Shown: piece by piece, positions 7,115-15,529 of the stretch | Layout: each line of letters opens with the position of its first letter | Numbering within the stretch: the first letter of the stretch is position 1 | Origin: Veillonella absiana | GTDB lineage: Bacteria > Bacillota > Negativicutes > Veillonellales > Veillonellaceae | DNA length: 25,251 nucleotides | Strand: one strand, 5' to 3' | NCBI RefSeq assembly: GCF_032970905.1 | Contig: NZ_JAWJZA010000024.1 | Program-made: the position numbers and the translations under genes | The notes under the pieces: generated by a model | What the model was told of the DNA's origin: nothing | What the model saw: only the letters and a program-made list of their open reading frames with translations | Databases searched by the model: none

Positions 7115-9319
7115 ATGAACGAGAGAATGTTTGAGATTATTGCTAAGGAATTAGCAGTGCGCCCTAAGCAAGTGCAAGCGGCAGTTGAGTTATTAGACGA
7201 TGGTAACACGGTGCCATTCATCGCTCGTTACCGCAAAGAGGTGACAGGGGAATTGCAAGACGAGCAATTACGTACCATCGAGGAACGCATCCAGTACCTC
7301 CGCAATTTGGAAAAACGTCGCGAGGAAATCGTGGCGTCCATTACGGAACAGGAAAAAATGACGGACGAGCTCAACGCAGCTTTGATGAAAGCCACAAAAT
7401 TGCAAGAGTTAGAGGATTTGTATTTACCATACCGCCCTAAAAAACGCACCCGCGCATCCATTGCTCGTGAACGTGGCTTGGAACCATTGGCCACAATGAT
7501 TATGGACGATTCCGTAGCCAATGGTGATCCATTGGTAATCGCAGCAGATTTCATCAACGATGAAGTGCCAACGCCGGAGGATGCCATTCAAGGTGCATCT
7601 GATATTGTAGCGGAAATGGTGAGCGATAGTGCCGAATTCCGTAAATACTTGCGTAAAACGATGTGGAATGAAGGCTTTGTACAAACTGTACTCGCTGGCG
7701 ACGAAGAGGTACAACAAGGTTTCTTGCAATACGGCGAATATGCAGAACCAATCCGTCAAATGCCATCCCATCGTATTTTGGCTATCAACCGCGGCGAGAA
7801 ACTAGGTGCTTTGAAAGTAGGCATTACCGTTCCTGACGATAAATACATCGAATACATGATTGGCAAATTGCATAAAGGCAATTCTATTTTCTCCGAATAT
7901 AAATCTTCAGCGGTAGCTGATGCGTATAAACGTTTGCTATATCCAGCATTGGAGCGTGAAATTCGTAATGAACTCACAGAAAATGCGGATGAACAAGCTA
8001 TCAAAATCTTCGCAGTAAACCTTAAAAATCTATTGTTACAACCACCATTGGCAGGTCATGTCATCATGGGCCTTGATCCAGGGTACCGTACTGGTTGTAA
8101 AATGGCCATCATCGATGCCCAAGGTAATGTGCTCGATTATGGTGCCTACTATTTAACGAATAGTGAAAAGCTTCGCAAAGAGGCACAAAAGGTATTGGCC
8201 GATAAAATTCGTAAATTTGGCGTCACACTATTATCTATCGGTAATGGTACGGCCTCTTACGAAACGGAACAATTTGCTTCCACTATGATTGAGGAAGAAA
8301 AATTGAACTGTCATTACATCATCACCAACGAAGCAGGTGCCTCCGTGTACTCTGCCTCTAAACTCGCTATCGACGAATTACCTGATTTGGACGTAACCAT
8401 TCGTGGTGCCGTATCCATTGCTCGTCGTGTACAAGATCCATTGGCTGAATCTGTTAAAATCGACCCAAAATCCATTGGCGTTGGTCAATACCAACATGAT
8501 GTTAATCAAAAACAATTGACCAATACTTTGGACCAAGTGGTAGAAACCGTAGTTAACCATGTAGGCGTTGAATTGAATACTGCATCTCCAGCTATCTTGC
8601 AACACATCGCTGGTATCTCCAGTGCGGTGGCTAAAAATATCGTGGCCTATCGCCAAGAGAAAGGTGCCTTCAAGAGCCGTAAAGAATTGTTGAAAGTACC
8701 TCGTTTAGGACCAGCTGCCTTCACACAATGTGCCGGTTTCCTTCGTTTGCAACAAGGTAAAAATGCGTTGGATAATACATCCGTCCATCCAGAATCCTAT
8801 GAACTAGCTGAACAAATCGTGGGCGAATTAGGATTCACGTTGAAGGATTTACAAGATAAAAAATCCCTCGAACAATTGCAGGTCAAATTGCCATTAGTAG
8901 ATGCTGAAAAATTGGCCGGCAAATTGAACGCTGGTGTACCAACTGTTCGGGATATCTTAGATGCTTTGGCAAAACCAGGTCGCGATCCACGTGAAGATCT
9001 ACCAGCACCATTGACTCGTAAACATGTTGTGAGCCTTGAGGATATCAAGGTTGGTACTGTGGTAACAGGTACTGTTCATAATGTTGTGGACTTTGGCGCC
9101 TTCATCGACTTTGGTTTGAAAACAAATGGTCTCTTGCACCGCAGCGAGGTATGTAATGGTCGTCAACATCCATCCGATGTACTCGCCGTAGGGGATATCA
9201 TCGAGGCAGAAATTATTTCTGTTGAGGTAAAACGTAATCGTATCGGTCTCTCTGTGAAAGCCTTAAAAAACAAAGACCTTAAAAAACAAAGAGAAGAACA
9301 AGAAAAAAGCATAAATTGA
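7115..9319 (+). CDS. tex: Tex-family RNA-binding transcription accessory protein
   Basis: This 734-residue protein matches the Tex family (bacterial relatives of eukaryotic Spt6). It shows an N-terminal helical region with NTVPFIARYRKEVTG, a YqgF RNase-H-like domain beginning at GLDPGYRTG (D321), helix-hairpin-helix segments (HIAGISSAVAKNIVAYR and LLKVPRLGPAAFTQCAGFLR), and a C-terminal S1 RNA-binding domain (about 645-715). Tex binds nucleic acid and affects transcription and stress tolerance; its exact biochemical role is not settled. The ATG at 7115 is preceded by AAAGGA with 9-bp spacing. It is followed by two terminators. Confidence 0.92.
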   Translation: MNERMFEIIAKELAVRPKQVQAAVELLDDGNTVPFIARYRKEVTGELQDEQLRTIEERIQYLRNLEKRREEIVASITEQEKMTDELNAALMKATKLQELEDLYLPYRPKKRTRASIARERGLEPLATMIMDDSVANGDPLVIAADFINDEVPTPEDAIQGASDIVAEMVSDSAEFRKYLRKTMWNEGFVQTVLAGDEEVQQGFLQYGEYAEPIRQMPSHRILAINRGEKLGALKVGITVPDDKYIEYMIGKLHKGNSIFSEYKSSAVADAYKRLLYPALEREIRNELTENADEQAIKIFAVNLKNLLLQPPLAGHVIMGLDPGYRTGCKMAIIDAQGNVLDYGAYYLTNSEKLRKEAQKVLADKIRKFGVTLLSIGNGTASYETEQFASTMIEEEKLNCHYIITNEAGASVYSASKLAIDELPDLDVTIRGAVSIARRVQDPLAESVKIDPKSIGVGQYQHDVNQKQLTNTLDQVVETVVNHVGVELNTASPAILQHIAGISSAVAKNIVAYRQEKGAFKSRKELLKVPRLGPAAFTQCAGFLRLQQGKNALDNTSVHPESYELAEQIVGELGFTLKDLQDKKSLEQLQVKLPLVDAEKLAGKLNAGVPTVRDILDALAKPGRDPREDLPAPLTRKHVVSLEDIKVGTVVTGTVHNVVDFGAFIDFGLKTNGLLHRSEVCNGRQHPSDVLAVGDIIEAEIISVEVKRNRIGLSVKALKNKDLKKQREEQEKSIN

Positions 9320-9336
9320 ATAGTGATTAATAGATA

Positions 9337-9383
9337 AAATGCCCCCAATAGTAGAATCAATAATCTAATATTGGGGGTATTTT
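9337..9383 (+). terminator. Terminator after tex
   Basis: TGCCCCCAATA pairs with TATTGGGGGTA around an A/T-rich loop and is followed by TTTTA. It begins about 18 bp after the tex stop. Confidence 0.75.
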
Positions 9384-9390
9384 ATAGACT

Positions 9391-9427
9391 GGACAGTACT
9401 TCTCATTGAATGCTGTCCTATTTTTTT
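9391..9427 (+). terminator. Second terminator after tex
   Basis: GGACAG (9391-9396) pairs with CTGTCC (9413-9418), then TATTTTTTT. The short stem and long T-run suggest a backup terminator insulating the next gene. Confidence 0.6.
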
Positions 9428-9440
9428 GAATGATAATTTG

Positions 9441-9506
9441 ATATTGAAAAAATTCTATTTAATTTACAAAATACATATTGAAAAAATTTGATATAGATGA
9501 TACAAT
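9441..9506 (+). promoter_or_regulatory. Aldehyde dehydrogenase promoter with direct repeats
   Basis: TTGAAA (9478-9483), a 17-bp spacer and TACAAT (9501-9506) form a good sigma-A promoter. ATATTGAAAAAATT occurs twice, at 9441-9454 and 9475-9488; the second copy overlaps the -35. The 34-bp spacing is about three helical turns, which would fit a regulator binding both copies on one face. Confidence 0.6.
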
Positions 9507-9574
9507 ACAATCAGAAGTAGAGAATTATTATTACTTTAAAGCTTCACTATTATTTCTTTTTTCGGAGGTGTCAC

Positions 9575-11062
9575 ATGAGCTTGAACCTAAAAGAAACATA
9601 TGGATTATTAATTAATAATGAATGGGTACCAGCATCTGACGGTACATTATTTGAAGCACACAACCCAGCTAATGGTGAATTGTTAGCTAAATGTGCAGAA
9701 GCAACAAAAGAAGACGTTGATCGCGCTGTGGATGCAGCTACAGAAGCTTTCAAAACGTGGAAACATACATCTAAAATTGAACGTGCTAATTATTTATTAG
9801 CTATTGCAGATGCGATTGATGCTCATTTGGAGCATTTCGCACAAGTAGAAACTCATGATAATGGTAAACCAATCCGTGAAACTCGCGGTTTAGATATTCC
9901 ATTTGCATCTGATCACTTCAGATATTTTGCCGGCGTTCTTCGTGCAGAAGAAGGTTCCGCTACTATGCTTGACGACAATACAATGGCATTGATTGTTCAT
10001 GATCCAATTGGGGTTGTAGGTCAAGTTGTACCTTGGAACTTCCCATTCTTGATGGCTGCTTGGAAATTAGCACCTGCATTGGCATCTGGTTGTACAGTAG
10101 TTATTAAACCATCCAGCCATACATCCTTGAGTCTGTTGGAACTTGGCGATGTTTTGAAAGATATCCTTCCTCCAGGCGTTGTGAACATCGTAACTGGTAA
10201 AGGTTCCCAATCTGGTCAATTTATCTTGGATCACCCTGGTTTCAGCAAATTGGCTTTCACAGGAAGTACAGAAGTTGGTCTCGACGTTTACAAAGCGGCA
10301 TCGCAACGTTTGATTCCTGCTACTTTGGAATTGGGCGGTAAATCTGCGAATATCTTCTTTGAAGATGCTAATTGGGAACAAGCCCTTGATGGTGCGATGC
10401 TCGGCATTTTGTTCAACCAAGGTCAAGTATGTTGTGCAGGCTCCCGTATTTTTGTACAAGACACAATTTATGATAAATTCGTAGCTGAGTTGTCCACATT
10501 GTTTAACAATGTAAAAGTAGGATTGCCTTGGAATGACGATACACAATTGGGTTCTGCTAGTTATGAAGGTCAAGTTCGTAAAGTGCTAGAATATGTTGAA
10601 ATTGCTAAGCAAGAAGGCGCTACTATCGCTGCTGGCGGCGTACGCGTTACAGAAGATGGCCTTGATAAGGGTTGCTTCGTACGCCCAACATTGATTACAA
10701 ACGTAACTAATGATATGCGCGTAGCTCGTGAAGAAATCTTTGGACCAGTTGCGGTAGTTATCAAATTCCATAGTGAAGAAGAAGTTATCGAAATGGCTAA
10801 CGATAGTCAATATGGTCTAGGCGGTGGCGTATTTACTCAAAATATTAACAGAGCTATCCGCGTAGCACGTGCCGTTGAAACTGGTCGTATGTGGGTTAAT
10901 ACATACAACTCTATCCCAGCTGGCGCTCCATTTGGCGGCGTAAAACAATCTGGTATTGGTCGTGAAACTCATAAAGTAATGTTGGAACATTATACTCAAA
11001 TGAAATCCATCATTATCAATCTTAATGATCAACCATCTGGCCTATATGACTTAGATCGATAG
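9575..11062 (+). CDS. NAD-dependent aldehyde dehydrogenase
   Basis: This 495-residue enzyme oxidises an aldehyde to its acid. It has the class motifs GVVGQVVPWNFPFLMAAWK, the coenzyme loop FTGSTEVG, the general base in LELGGKS (E252), the catalytic Cys in NQGQVCCAGSR (C286) and EEIFGPV near the C terminus. It most resembles acetaldehyde- or lactaldehyde-type AldA/AldB enzymes, but the substrate cannot be fixed from sequence. GGAGGTG lies just before the ATG. The gene stands alone between terminators, with a strong promoter and possible operator repeats, which suggests inducible expression. Confidence 0.9.
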   Translation: MSLNLKETYGLLINNEWVPASDGTLFEAHNPANGELLAKCAEATKEDVDRAVDAATEAFKTWKHTSKIERANYLLAIADAIDAHLEHFAQVETHDNGKPIRETRGLDIPFASDHFRYFAGVLRAEEGSATMLDDNTMALIVHDPIGVVGQVVPWNFPFLMAAWKLAPALASGCTVVIKPSSHTSLSLLELGDVLKDILPPGVVNIVTGKGSQSGQFILDHPGFSKLAFTGSTEVGLDVYKAASQRLIPATLELGGKSANIFFEDANWEQALDGAMLGILFNQGQVCCAGSRIFVQDTIYDKFVAELSTLFNNVKVGLPWNDDTQLGSASYEGQVRKVLEYVEIAKQEGATIAAGGVRVTEDGLDKGCFVRPTLITNVTNDMRVAREEIFGPVAVVIKFHSEEEVIEMANDSQYGLGGGVFTQNINRAIRVARAVETGRMWVNTYNSIPAGAPFGGVKQSGIGRETHKVMLEHYTQMKSIIINLNDQPSGLYDLDR

Positions 11063-11111
11063 AATATATTGTTAAATCATTAGTCTAGTTGATTTGAAAT
11101 AGTAAAATTGG

Positions 11112-11156
11112 GGACTGTGAAAGTTGCTGTAGTGGCACTTTCACAGTCCTTGTTTT
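11112..11156 (+). terminator. Terminator of the aldehyde dehydrogenase gene
   Basis: A perfect 13-bp stem, GGACTGTGAAAGT with its complement ending at 11149, is followed by TTGTTTT. It lies 50 bp past the stop. Confidence 0.85.
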
Positions 11157-11370
11157 ATATAGATAATTTATTACTAGGATTTAATTTCTTATTGCATTAT
11201 TCTAAAAAGTCCTTGTTACATCGACTATGGGGGAGTATATTTTTATTTTTGAATTCTATAGTTTCCCCGATTCGTGTAATTTGAACCTATCGAGGTATCT
11301 ATAATTTTAAATATATGTTATACTATTCTAACGTGCATAATTCGTGCACGAAGGAGGAAACACATATTTT

Positions 11371-12984
11371 ATGTTAGAAAAATTTGAACAATTAATGATT
11401 AGCGAACCTGTTCTAAGAGCGTTAAACGACATGGGCTTTGAAGAGCCTACGCCAATTCAACAGGAAGCTATCCCAGTTGCCATGAGTGGTCAAGACATGA
11501 TCGGTCAAGCTCAAACAGGTACTGGCAAAACGGCCGCATTCGGTATTCCTGTGTTGGAACGCGTAGACGGGACTAATCGTCACGTTCAAGTGGTTATTTT
11601 ATCTCCAACTCGTGAATTAGCTATTCAAGTAGCTGAAGAGCTCAACAAAATGGCTCAATACACGGACATTCAAGCGTTGCCTATTTATGGCGGTCAAGAC
11701 ATTAATCGTCAATTCCGCTCATTGCGTAAGAACCCACAAATCATTGTGGCAACACCAGGCCGCTTGATGGACCATATGGATCGTGGTTCCATTAAATTAG
11801 ACCAAGTTAAAATCGTCGTTCTTGATGAAGCTGACGAAATGTTAAACATGGGCTTCGTAGATGACATCAACAAAATTTTGCAAGAAGTTCCTGAAGAACG
11901 CCAAACTTTGTTATTCTCTGCCACAATGCCAAAAGCAATTCAAAACTTGGCTGAAACATACCTAACAGAACCAACATTGATTCGTATGAAAGCGACTCAA
12001 CTTACTATGGACTCTATCGAACAGTACTACATCGAAGTACAAGACCGTCAAAAATTTGACGTATTGTGCCGATTGTTCGATATTCAAGCTCCAGAACTTG
12101 CTATCATCTTTGCGCGTACAAAACGTCGTGTTGATGAAGTAACGGAAGGCTTGAAAAAACGTGGTTACATGGCTGAGGGGATTCATGGTGATTTATCCCA
12201 ACAGAAACGTGACAGTGTTATTCGCCAATTCCGCGAAGGCATTATCGATATTTTAGTAGCTACTGACGTAGCAGCTCGTGGTCTTGATATCTCTGGTGTA
12301 TCTCATGTATACAACTATGATTTACCTCAAGATCCTGAAAGCTACACGCACCGTGTTGGTCGTACAGGCCGTGCGGGTAAAACTGGCGAAGCTTTCACAT
12401 TCGTTATCCCTCGTGAGATGGAACATTTGCATGCCATCGAACGTTTGATTAAACGTAAAATCGCTCGTCGTCGTGCTCCATCCTTGGGTGAGGTTCTAGA
12501 AGGTCAACAACGTTTGGCAATCGAAAGCCTCGTTGAAATGACTGACAACGCAGAAGCATTAGCACCATTCCGTTCCAGTGCAGAAGGATTGTTGAATGAC
12601 ACTGATTCTGTAACATTATTAGCAGCAGCATTGAAATTGTTGACTAAGGAACCGGATCAAACACCTGTAAATATTACAGAAGAAAAACCATTGCGCGTAC
12701 GTAAATCTCGTCGTGAAGGCGGCCGTGGTCGTGACCGCGATCGTCGCCGTTCTGGTGACCGTCGTCGTGAGGGCCGTGATGGCGAAAGACGCGATGGCGA
12801 TCGTCCACGCCGTGACCGTCGTGATGGTGATTGTCCTCGTCGTGAACGCCGTGATGATGAGCGACCTAGACGTGATCGCAAAGACGGTGACCGTCCAAGA
12901 CGTGATGACCGTGCTAGTCGTCCTCGCTCTGGCGAAAGAAAACCAGCTCATAAAGCTAATTTCAAACCTTACTTCGAAGACTAA
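11371..12984 (+). CDS. DEAD-box ATP-dependent RNA helicase (CshA/DeaD type)
   Basis: This 537-residue helicase shows all core motifs: Q-motif GFEEPTPIQ, Walker A AQTGTGKT (47-54), PTRELA, DEAD (152-155), SAT, and HRVGRTGRAG. After a short helical segment comes a tail rich in Arg, Asp and Gly (about 442-525) made of degenerate RRDGDRPRRDR-like units, typical of RNA-binding extensions. Such helicases act in ribosome assembly, RNA decay and cold adaptation. The ATG at 11371 is the conventional family start. However, the strong AAGGAGG (11351-11357) lies 13 bp away, longer than usual; a GTG at 11344 precedes the site and is unlikely. Confidence 0.9.
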   Translation: MLEKFEQLMISEPVLRALNDMGFEEPTPIQQEAIPVAMSGQDMIGQAQTGTGKTAAFGIPVLERVDGTNRHVQVVILSPTRELAIQVAEELNKMAQYTDIQALPIYGGQDINRQFRSLRKNPQIIVATPGRLMDHMDRGSIKLDQVKIVVLDEADEMLNMGFVDDINKILQEVPEERQTLLFSATMPKAIQNLAETYLTEPTLIRMKATQLTMDSIEQYYIEVQDRQKFDVLCRLFDIQAPELAIIFARTKRRVDEVTEGLKKRGYMAEGIHGDLSQQKRDSVIRQFREGIIDILVATDVAARGLDISGVSHVYNYDLPQDPESYTHRVGRTGRAGKTGEAFTFVIPREMEHLHAIERLIKRKIARRRAPSLGEVLEGQQRLAIESLVEMTDNAEALAPFRSSAEGLLNDTDSVTLLAAALKLLTKEPDQTPVNITEEKPLRVRKSRREGGRGRDRDRRRSGDRRREGRDGERRDGDRPRRDRRDGDCPRRERRDDERPRRDRKDGDRPRRDDRASRPRSGERKPAHKANFKPYFED

Positions 12985-13008
12985 ACTTTGATGTAATATA
13001 AACAGGCA

Positions 13009-13084
13009 AACCCCTAGAAAGGTTCATTCCCATTCGACTAGACATAACGTCTAAGCTCATGGTAATGAATCCTTTCTGGGGGTT
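13009..13084 (+). terminator. Branched terminator-like hairpin after the DEAD-box gene
   Basis: A stem of about 25 bp (13009-13033 with 13059-13084, few mismatches) encloses an internal loop and an apical stem TAGAC/GTCTA (13039-13043, 13049-13053). It starts 24 bp after the stop. The T-run after it is weak (TTCTTG). Its shape resembles the hairpins at 425-495, 20600-20668 and 21023-21093. Confidence 0.65.
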
Positions 13085-13159
13085 CTTGTGTTAAGTACCT
13101 CAACAAAGATTAGTCTTGAAGGTGTTATTTTTGAAATTGGGTTTATGAGCCTTAAAGTA

Positions 13160-13210
13160 TTGCTAATTTGCTATAAAACATGATATAATTAGTAAACAAT
13201 AATAGTTATT
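13160..13210 (+). promoter_or_regulatory. perR promoter with possible operator
   Basis: TTGCTA (13160-13165) and TATAAT (13184-13189) are 18 bp apart. A dyad AATAA-tag-TTATT (13198-13210) lies at the expected transcription start. It is A/T-rich like a PerR/Fur box but does not match the 15-bp consensus fully. A second possible -35, TTGACA, is at 13213-13218. Confidence 0.45.
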
Positions 13211-13296
13211 TATTGACACTTTTAGAGTTGTAATAGATAACTGTGTTCATGAGTGATGAACATTTTATTTTCCAAGTGGAAGAAAGGTTGAGTAGT

Positions 13297-13716
13297 ATGG
13301 ATATTGCTCAAATTTTACGTAGTGAAGGGTTTAAAGTTACTCCTCAACGTATCGCTATTTACCAGGCATTAACTGGTCATCATAATCATCCAACTGCAGA
13401 ACTGATTTATCAAAGTTTACGCGCTGAACATCCTAGCATGAGCTTGGCGACAGTATATAAAACGATGGAAATTTTTGAAAAAATCGGTCTTGTAAAAGTT
13501 CTTGACGTTGGCGATGATTGCGCTCGTTATGACTGGGATACACAAAATCACTCTCATATCCGTTGCACAGTTTGCAACAAGGTAGAGGATTTGATGGGTA
13601 TCGATTCGAAGGCTATTTCCAAAATCGTTGAGGAAGGTAGCGAATATCGAGTAACAGGGCAACAGATTACCTTTGAAGGTATTTGCCCTGATTGCTTACG
13701 TAAACAGAGTCATTAA
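13297..13716 (+). CDS. perR: Fur-family peroxide regulator PerR
   Basis: This 139-residue protein has the Fur fold: a winged helix (VTPQRIAIYQAL, then ATVYKTMEIFEKIGLV) and a metal-binding dimerisation domain with CTVC and CPDC structural zinc pairs (C90, C93, C130, C133). Aligned with Bacillus subtilis PerR, the regulatory metal ligands H37, D85, H91, H93 and D104 fall on H31, D79, H85, H87 and D98, a constant offset of six. The Asp at position 79 favours PerR over Fur, which usually has Glu there. The ATG at 13297 follows AAAGG and fits the family start; the frame is open back to 13243. The neighbour nfo fits a peroxide-stress theme. Confidence 0.8.
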   Translation: MDIAQILRSEGFKVTPQRIAIYQALTGHHNHPTAELIYQSLRAEHPSMSLATVYKTMEIFEKIGLVKVLDVGDDCARYDWDTQNHSHIRCTVCNKVEDLMGIDSKAISKIVEEGSEYRVTGQQITFEGICPDCLRKQSH

Positions 13717-13720
13717 AACC

Positions 13721-13765
13721 GTAACCCCATGACATAGGAAAACCTGTGCCATGGGGTTATTTTAT
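13721..13765 (+). terminator. perR terminator
   Basis: GTAACCCCATG pairs with CATGGGGTTAT around a further partly paired centre, then TTTTA. It begins a few bases past the stop. Confidence 0.8.
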
Positions 13766-13806
13766 GGTCAGATTAGAGAAATAACTAAAAAATTATATAG
13801 GATACA

Positions 13807-13834
13807 TTAACACCTACAGTATCGCCTGTATACT
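13807..13834 (+). promoter_or_regulatory. nfo promoter
   Basis: TTAACA (13807-13812), a 16-bp spacer and TATACT (13829-13834) lie 48 bp before the nfo start. Confidence 0.6.
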
Positions 13835-13881
13835 ATTAGGATAGATACTAAGTGAACTATTATAGACAGAAAGGATTTACT

Positions 13882-14718
13882 ATGTTTGTTATTGGTAGCC
13901 ATTTATCGATTAGTAAAGGCTATTTATATATGGGCCAAGAGGCCAGCTCTATTGGGGCGAATACATTCCAATTTTTCTCTCGTAATCCCCGTGGTGGTCA
14001 AGTACGTGCTTTTGACGAGGCGGACATGAAGGCTCTTGTGGCATACATGGAGGAACATAATTTTGGCCGGTTGCTTGCTCATGCTCCATACACATTGAAT
14101 GCCTGTGCAGCAAAACCCGATTTGCGTGAATTTGCGAAAAATTCTATGCGTGAAGATTTGGAGCGCATGGAATATATTCCTGGGAATATGTATAACTTTC
14201 ACCCAGGCAGTCATGTAAAACAGGGGATGGATCAAGGCATCGAATATATCATTGATTGCCTCAACGAAGTAATGTTCCCAGGCATGAAAACGACAGTGCT
14301 TCTTGAAGCGATGGCTGGCAAGGGCACAGAGGTGGGGTCTAAATTTGAAGAATTGGCGCGTATTATTGATGGCGTTAAACTAAAAGAATACCTCGGTGTT
14401 TGTGTCGATACATGTCACATCCACGAAGGCGGTTATGATATCGTCAATAATTTGGAGGGCGTTCTCGATGAATTTGATTCTATCGTTGGTATTGATCGTT
14501 TACATGCTATTCATTTGAACGATTCTAAAAATCCGATTGGCGCCCACAAGGACCGTCATGAAAAAATCGGCGAAGGTCATATCGGTATCGATGCCATCGC
14601 GCGTATCGTGACACATCCGAAATTGACAAACTTGCCGTTCTATTTGGAAACGCCAAATGAGTTGGACGGTTACGCAAAGGAAATCGCTATGCTTCGTTCT
14701 ATCGTGGACAATGCATAA
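13882..14718 (+). CDS. nfo: Endonuclease IV (AP endonuclease)
   Basis: The enzyme cuts DNA at abasic sites and removes damaged 3' ends in base-excision repair. The 278-residue TIM-barrel protein begins MFVIGSHLSISKG and contains the zinc-ligand motifs NFHPGSH, LLEAMAGKGTEVG, CVDTCHIHEGGYD, HLNDSKNPIGAHKDRHEKIG and YLETPNE, all intact. The ATG at 13882 follows AAAGGA with 7-bp spacing; a GTG at 13852 lies further upstream. It has its own promoter and a shared terminator with the convergent oxidoreductase gene. Position next to perR suggests a role in oxidative damage, though direct PerR control is not shown. Confidence 0.93.
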   Translation: MFVIGSHLSISKGYLYMGQEASSIGANTFQFFSRNPRGGQVRAFDEADMKALVAYMEEHNFGRLLAHAPYTLNACAAKPDLREFAKNSMREDLERMEYIPGNMYNFHPGSHVKQGMDQGIEYIIDCLNEVMFPGMKTTVLLEAMAGKGTEVGSKFEELARIIDGVKLKEYLGVCVDTCHIHEGGYDIVNNLEGVLDEFDSIVGIDRLHAIHLNDSKNPIGAHKDRHEKIGEGHIGIDAIARIVTHPKLTNLPFYLETPNELDGYAKEIAMLRSIVDNA

Positions 14719-14797
14719 TTCGGCGATGAAAACGATTTTTGTGAAAGTAAATAAAATACTTTATTGAAATAGCGTAGAGAAACAACTATATAACTAG

Positions 14798-14841
14798 AAA
14801 GCTCGTGTTCAGAGAAATAATCATCTCTGAGCACGAGCTTT
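14798..14841. terminator. Bidirectional terminator between nfo and the NmrA-like gene
   Basis: An 18-bp stem (14798-14815 with 14824-14841) has one mismatch and an 8-nt loop. Its AAA/TTT ends suit both convergent genes. Confidence 0.75.
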
Positions 14842-14860
14842 AGTATTTTCAGTCTATAAT

Positions 14861-15346
14861 TTATTTTTGAATGACAGATAAACGTTGGCGTGTATGGTTG
14901 TTGCTTTCAATAGCGTCTACAAACGCCTTGGCGTAATCTGCGTAGCTGCGACCTTCCTTCATCGCACTAGCGACTGGTTTGTATGCTTCTGGGAAATCAG
15001 GGGTGTTGAAATGTTGGATTGTGTGTTCTTGATCCATATACAAGCTAGATGCACCACCAACAACAAATAAGCGTGTAGGTGTATTACGTAATAATTGAGC
15101 TACATGGATTAAACCGTCTTTGTGCAAATGTAATGTGTCTGGGGTCCAATAGCCTGTGGCTTGCACTACTACATCAAATTGAGTGAGATCTTGTGCTGCA
15201 AGGGACATGATGTCTTTTTCAATAGCGCTACCATTATATTTTTGTTTGTTACGTACAATACCTGTAACTTGATGACCGCGTTTTTCTGCTTCGGCTGCGA
15301 TTAAATGACCGGATTTTCCTGTAATACCAATAATTGCGATGTTCAT
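14861..15346 (-). CDS. NmrA/YwnB-like NAD(P)-binding oxidoreductase with internal deletion
   Basis: The protein starts MNIAIIGITGKSGHLIAAEA, a Rossmann nucleotide-binding loop (GxTGxxG), and carries LFVVGGASSLYMDQEHT and FPEAYKPVASAM, typical of the YwnB-like atypical SDR family. Those proteins are usually about 205-215 residues; this one has 161. The sequence jumps from ASAMKEGR to SYADYAKAFVDAIE. From memory of the family, the stretch with the NWTFLSPA-type motif normally lies between these two parts. That indicates an in-frame loss of about 45 residues, so activity is doubtful. It is divergent from an HxlR regulator, a common arrangement. The start is the ATG at 15346. Confidence 0.75.
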   Translation of the reverse strand: MNIAIIGITGKSGHLIAAEAEKRGHQVTGIVRNKQKYNGSAIEKDIMSLAAQDLTQFDVVVQATGYWTPDTLHLHKDGLIHVAQLLRNTPTRLFVVGGASSLYMDQEHTIQHFNTPDFPEAYKPVASAMKEGRSYADYAKAFVDAIESNNHTRQRLSVIQK

Positions 15347-15385
15347 AATTATCTATCTCTTTCTATTGCAAAAATATGTAATTCT

Positions 15386-15441
15386 GTTACACTTGAATTA
15401 ACTTGTAACTACAGTATAGGTCTGTACAATAATTTATACAA
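15386..15441 (-). promoter_or_regulatory. Promoter and dyads between the NmrA-like gene and hxlR
   Basis: On the minus strand TTGTAT (15441-15436), 17 bp and TATACT (15418-15413) form a near-consensus promoter for the oxidoreductase. The dyad TGTACAA-taat-TTATACA (15423-15440) covers its -35 and spacer and is a good candidate HxlR operator. A second dyad, GTTACA/TGTAAC (15386-15391, 15404-15409), lies in the leader. A weaker plus-strand promoter for hxlR may be TTGCAA (15458) with TATTGT (15480). Confidence 0.55.
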
Positions 15442-15529
15442 GTACGGTCTTTTGGTATTGCAAGTATCTTTTATGATAGTATTGTGTAACTATAAGGATT
15501 TAAAATATAAAAATAAATTAGGAGGAATC

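Noticed and set aside
12619..12951. Thr-rich antisense open frame opposite the helicase tail
   Set aside because: It is a low-complexity by-product of the Arg/Asp-rich coding repeats on the plus strand.
13243..13296. Longer N terminus for PerR starting at 13243 or 13249
   Set aside because: The ATG at 13297 has a ribosome site and matches where Fur-family proteins begin.
15305..15529. 75-residue N-terminal extension of HxlR
   Set aside because: It runs through the divergent promoter region, lacks family similarity, and AGGAGG marks the ATG at 15530.
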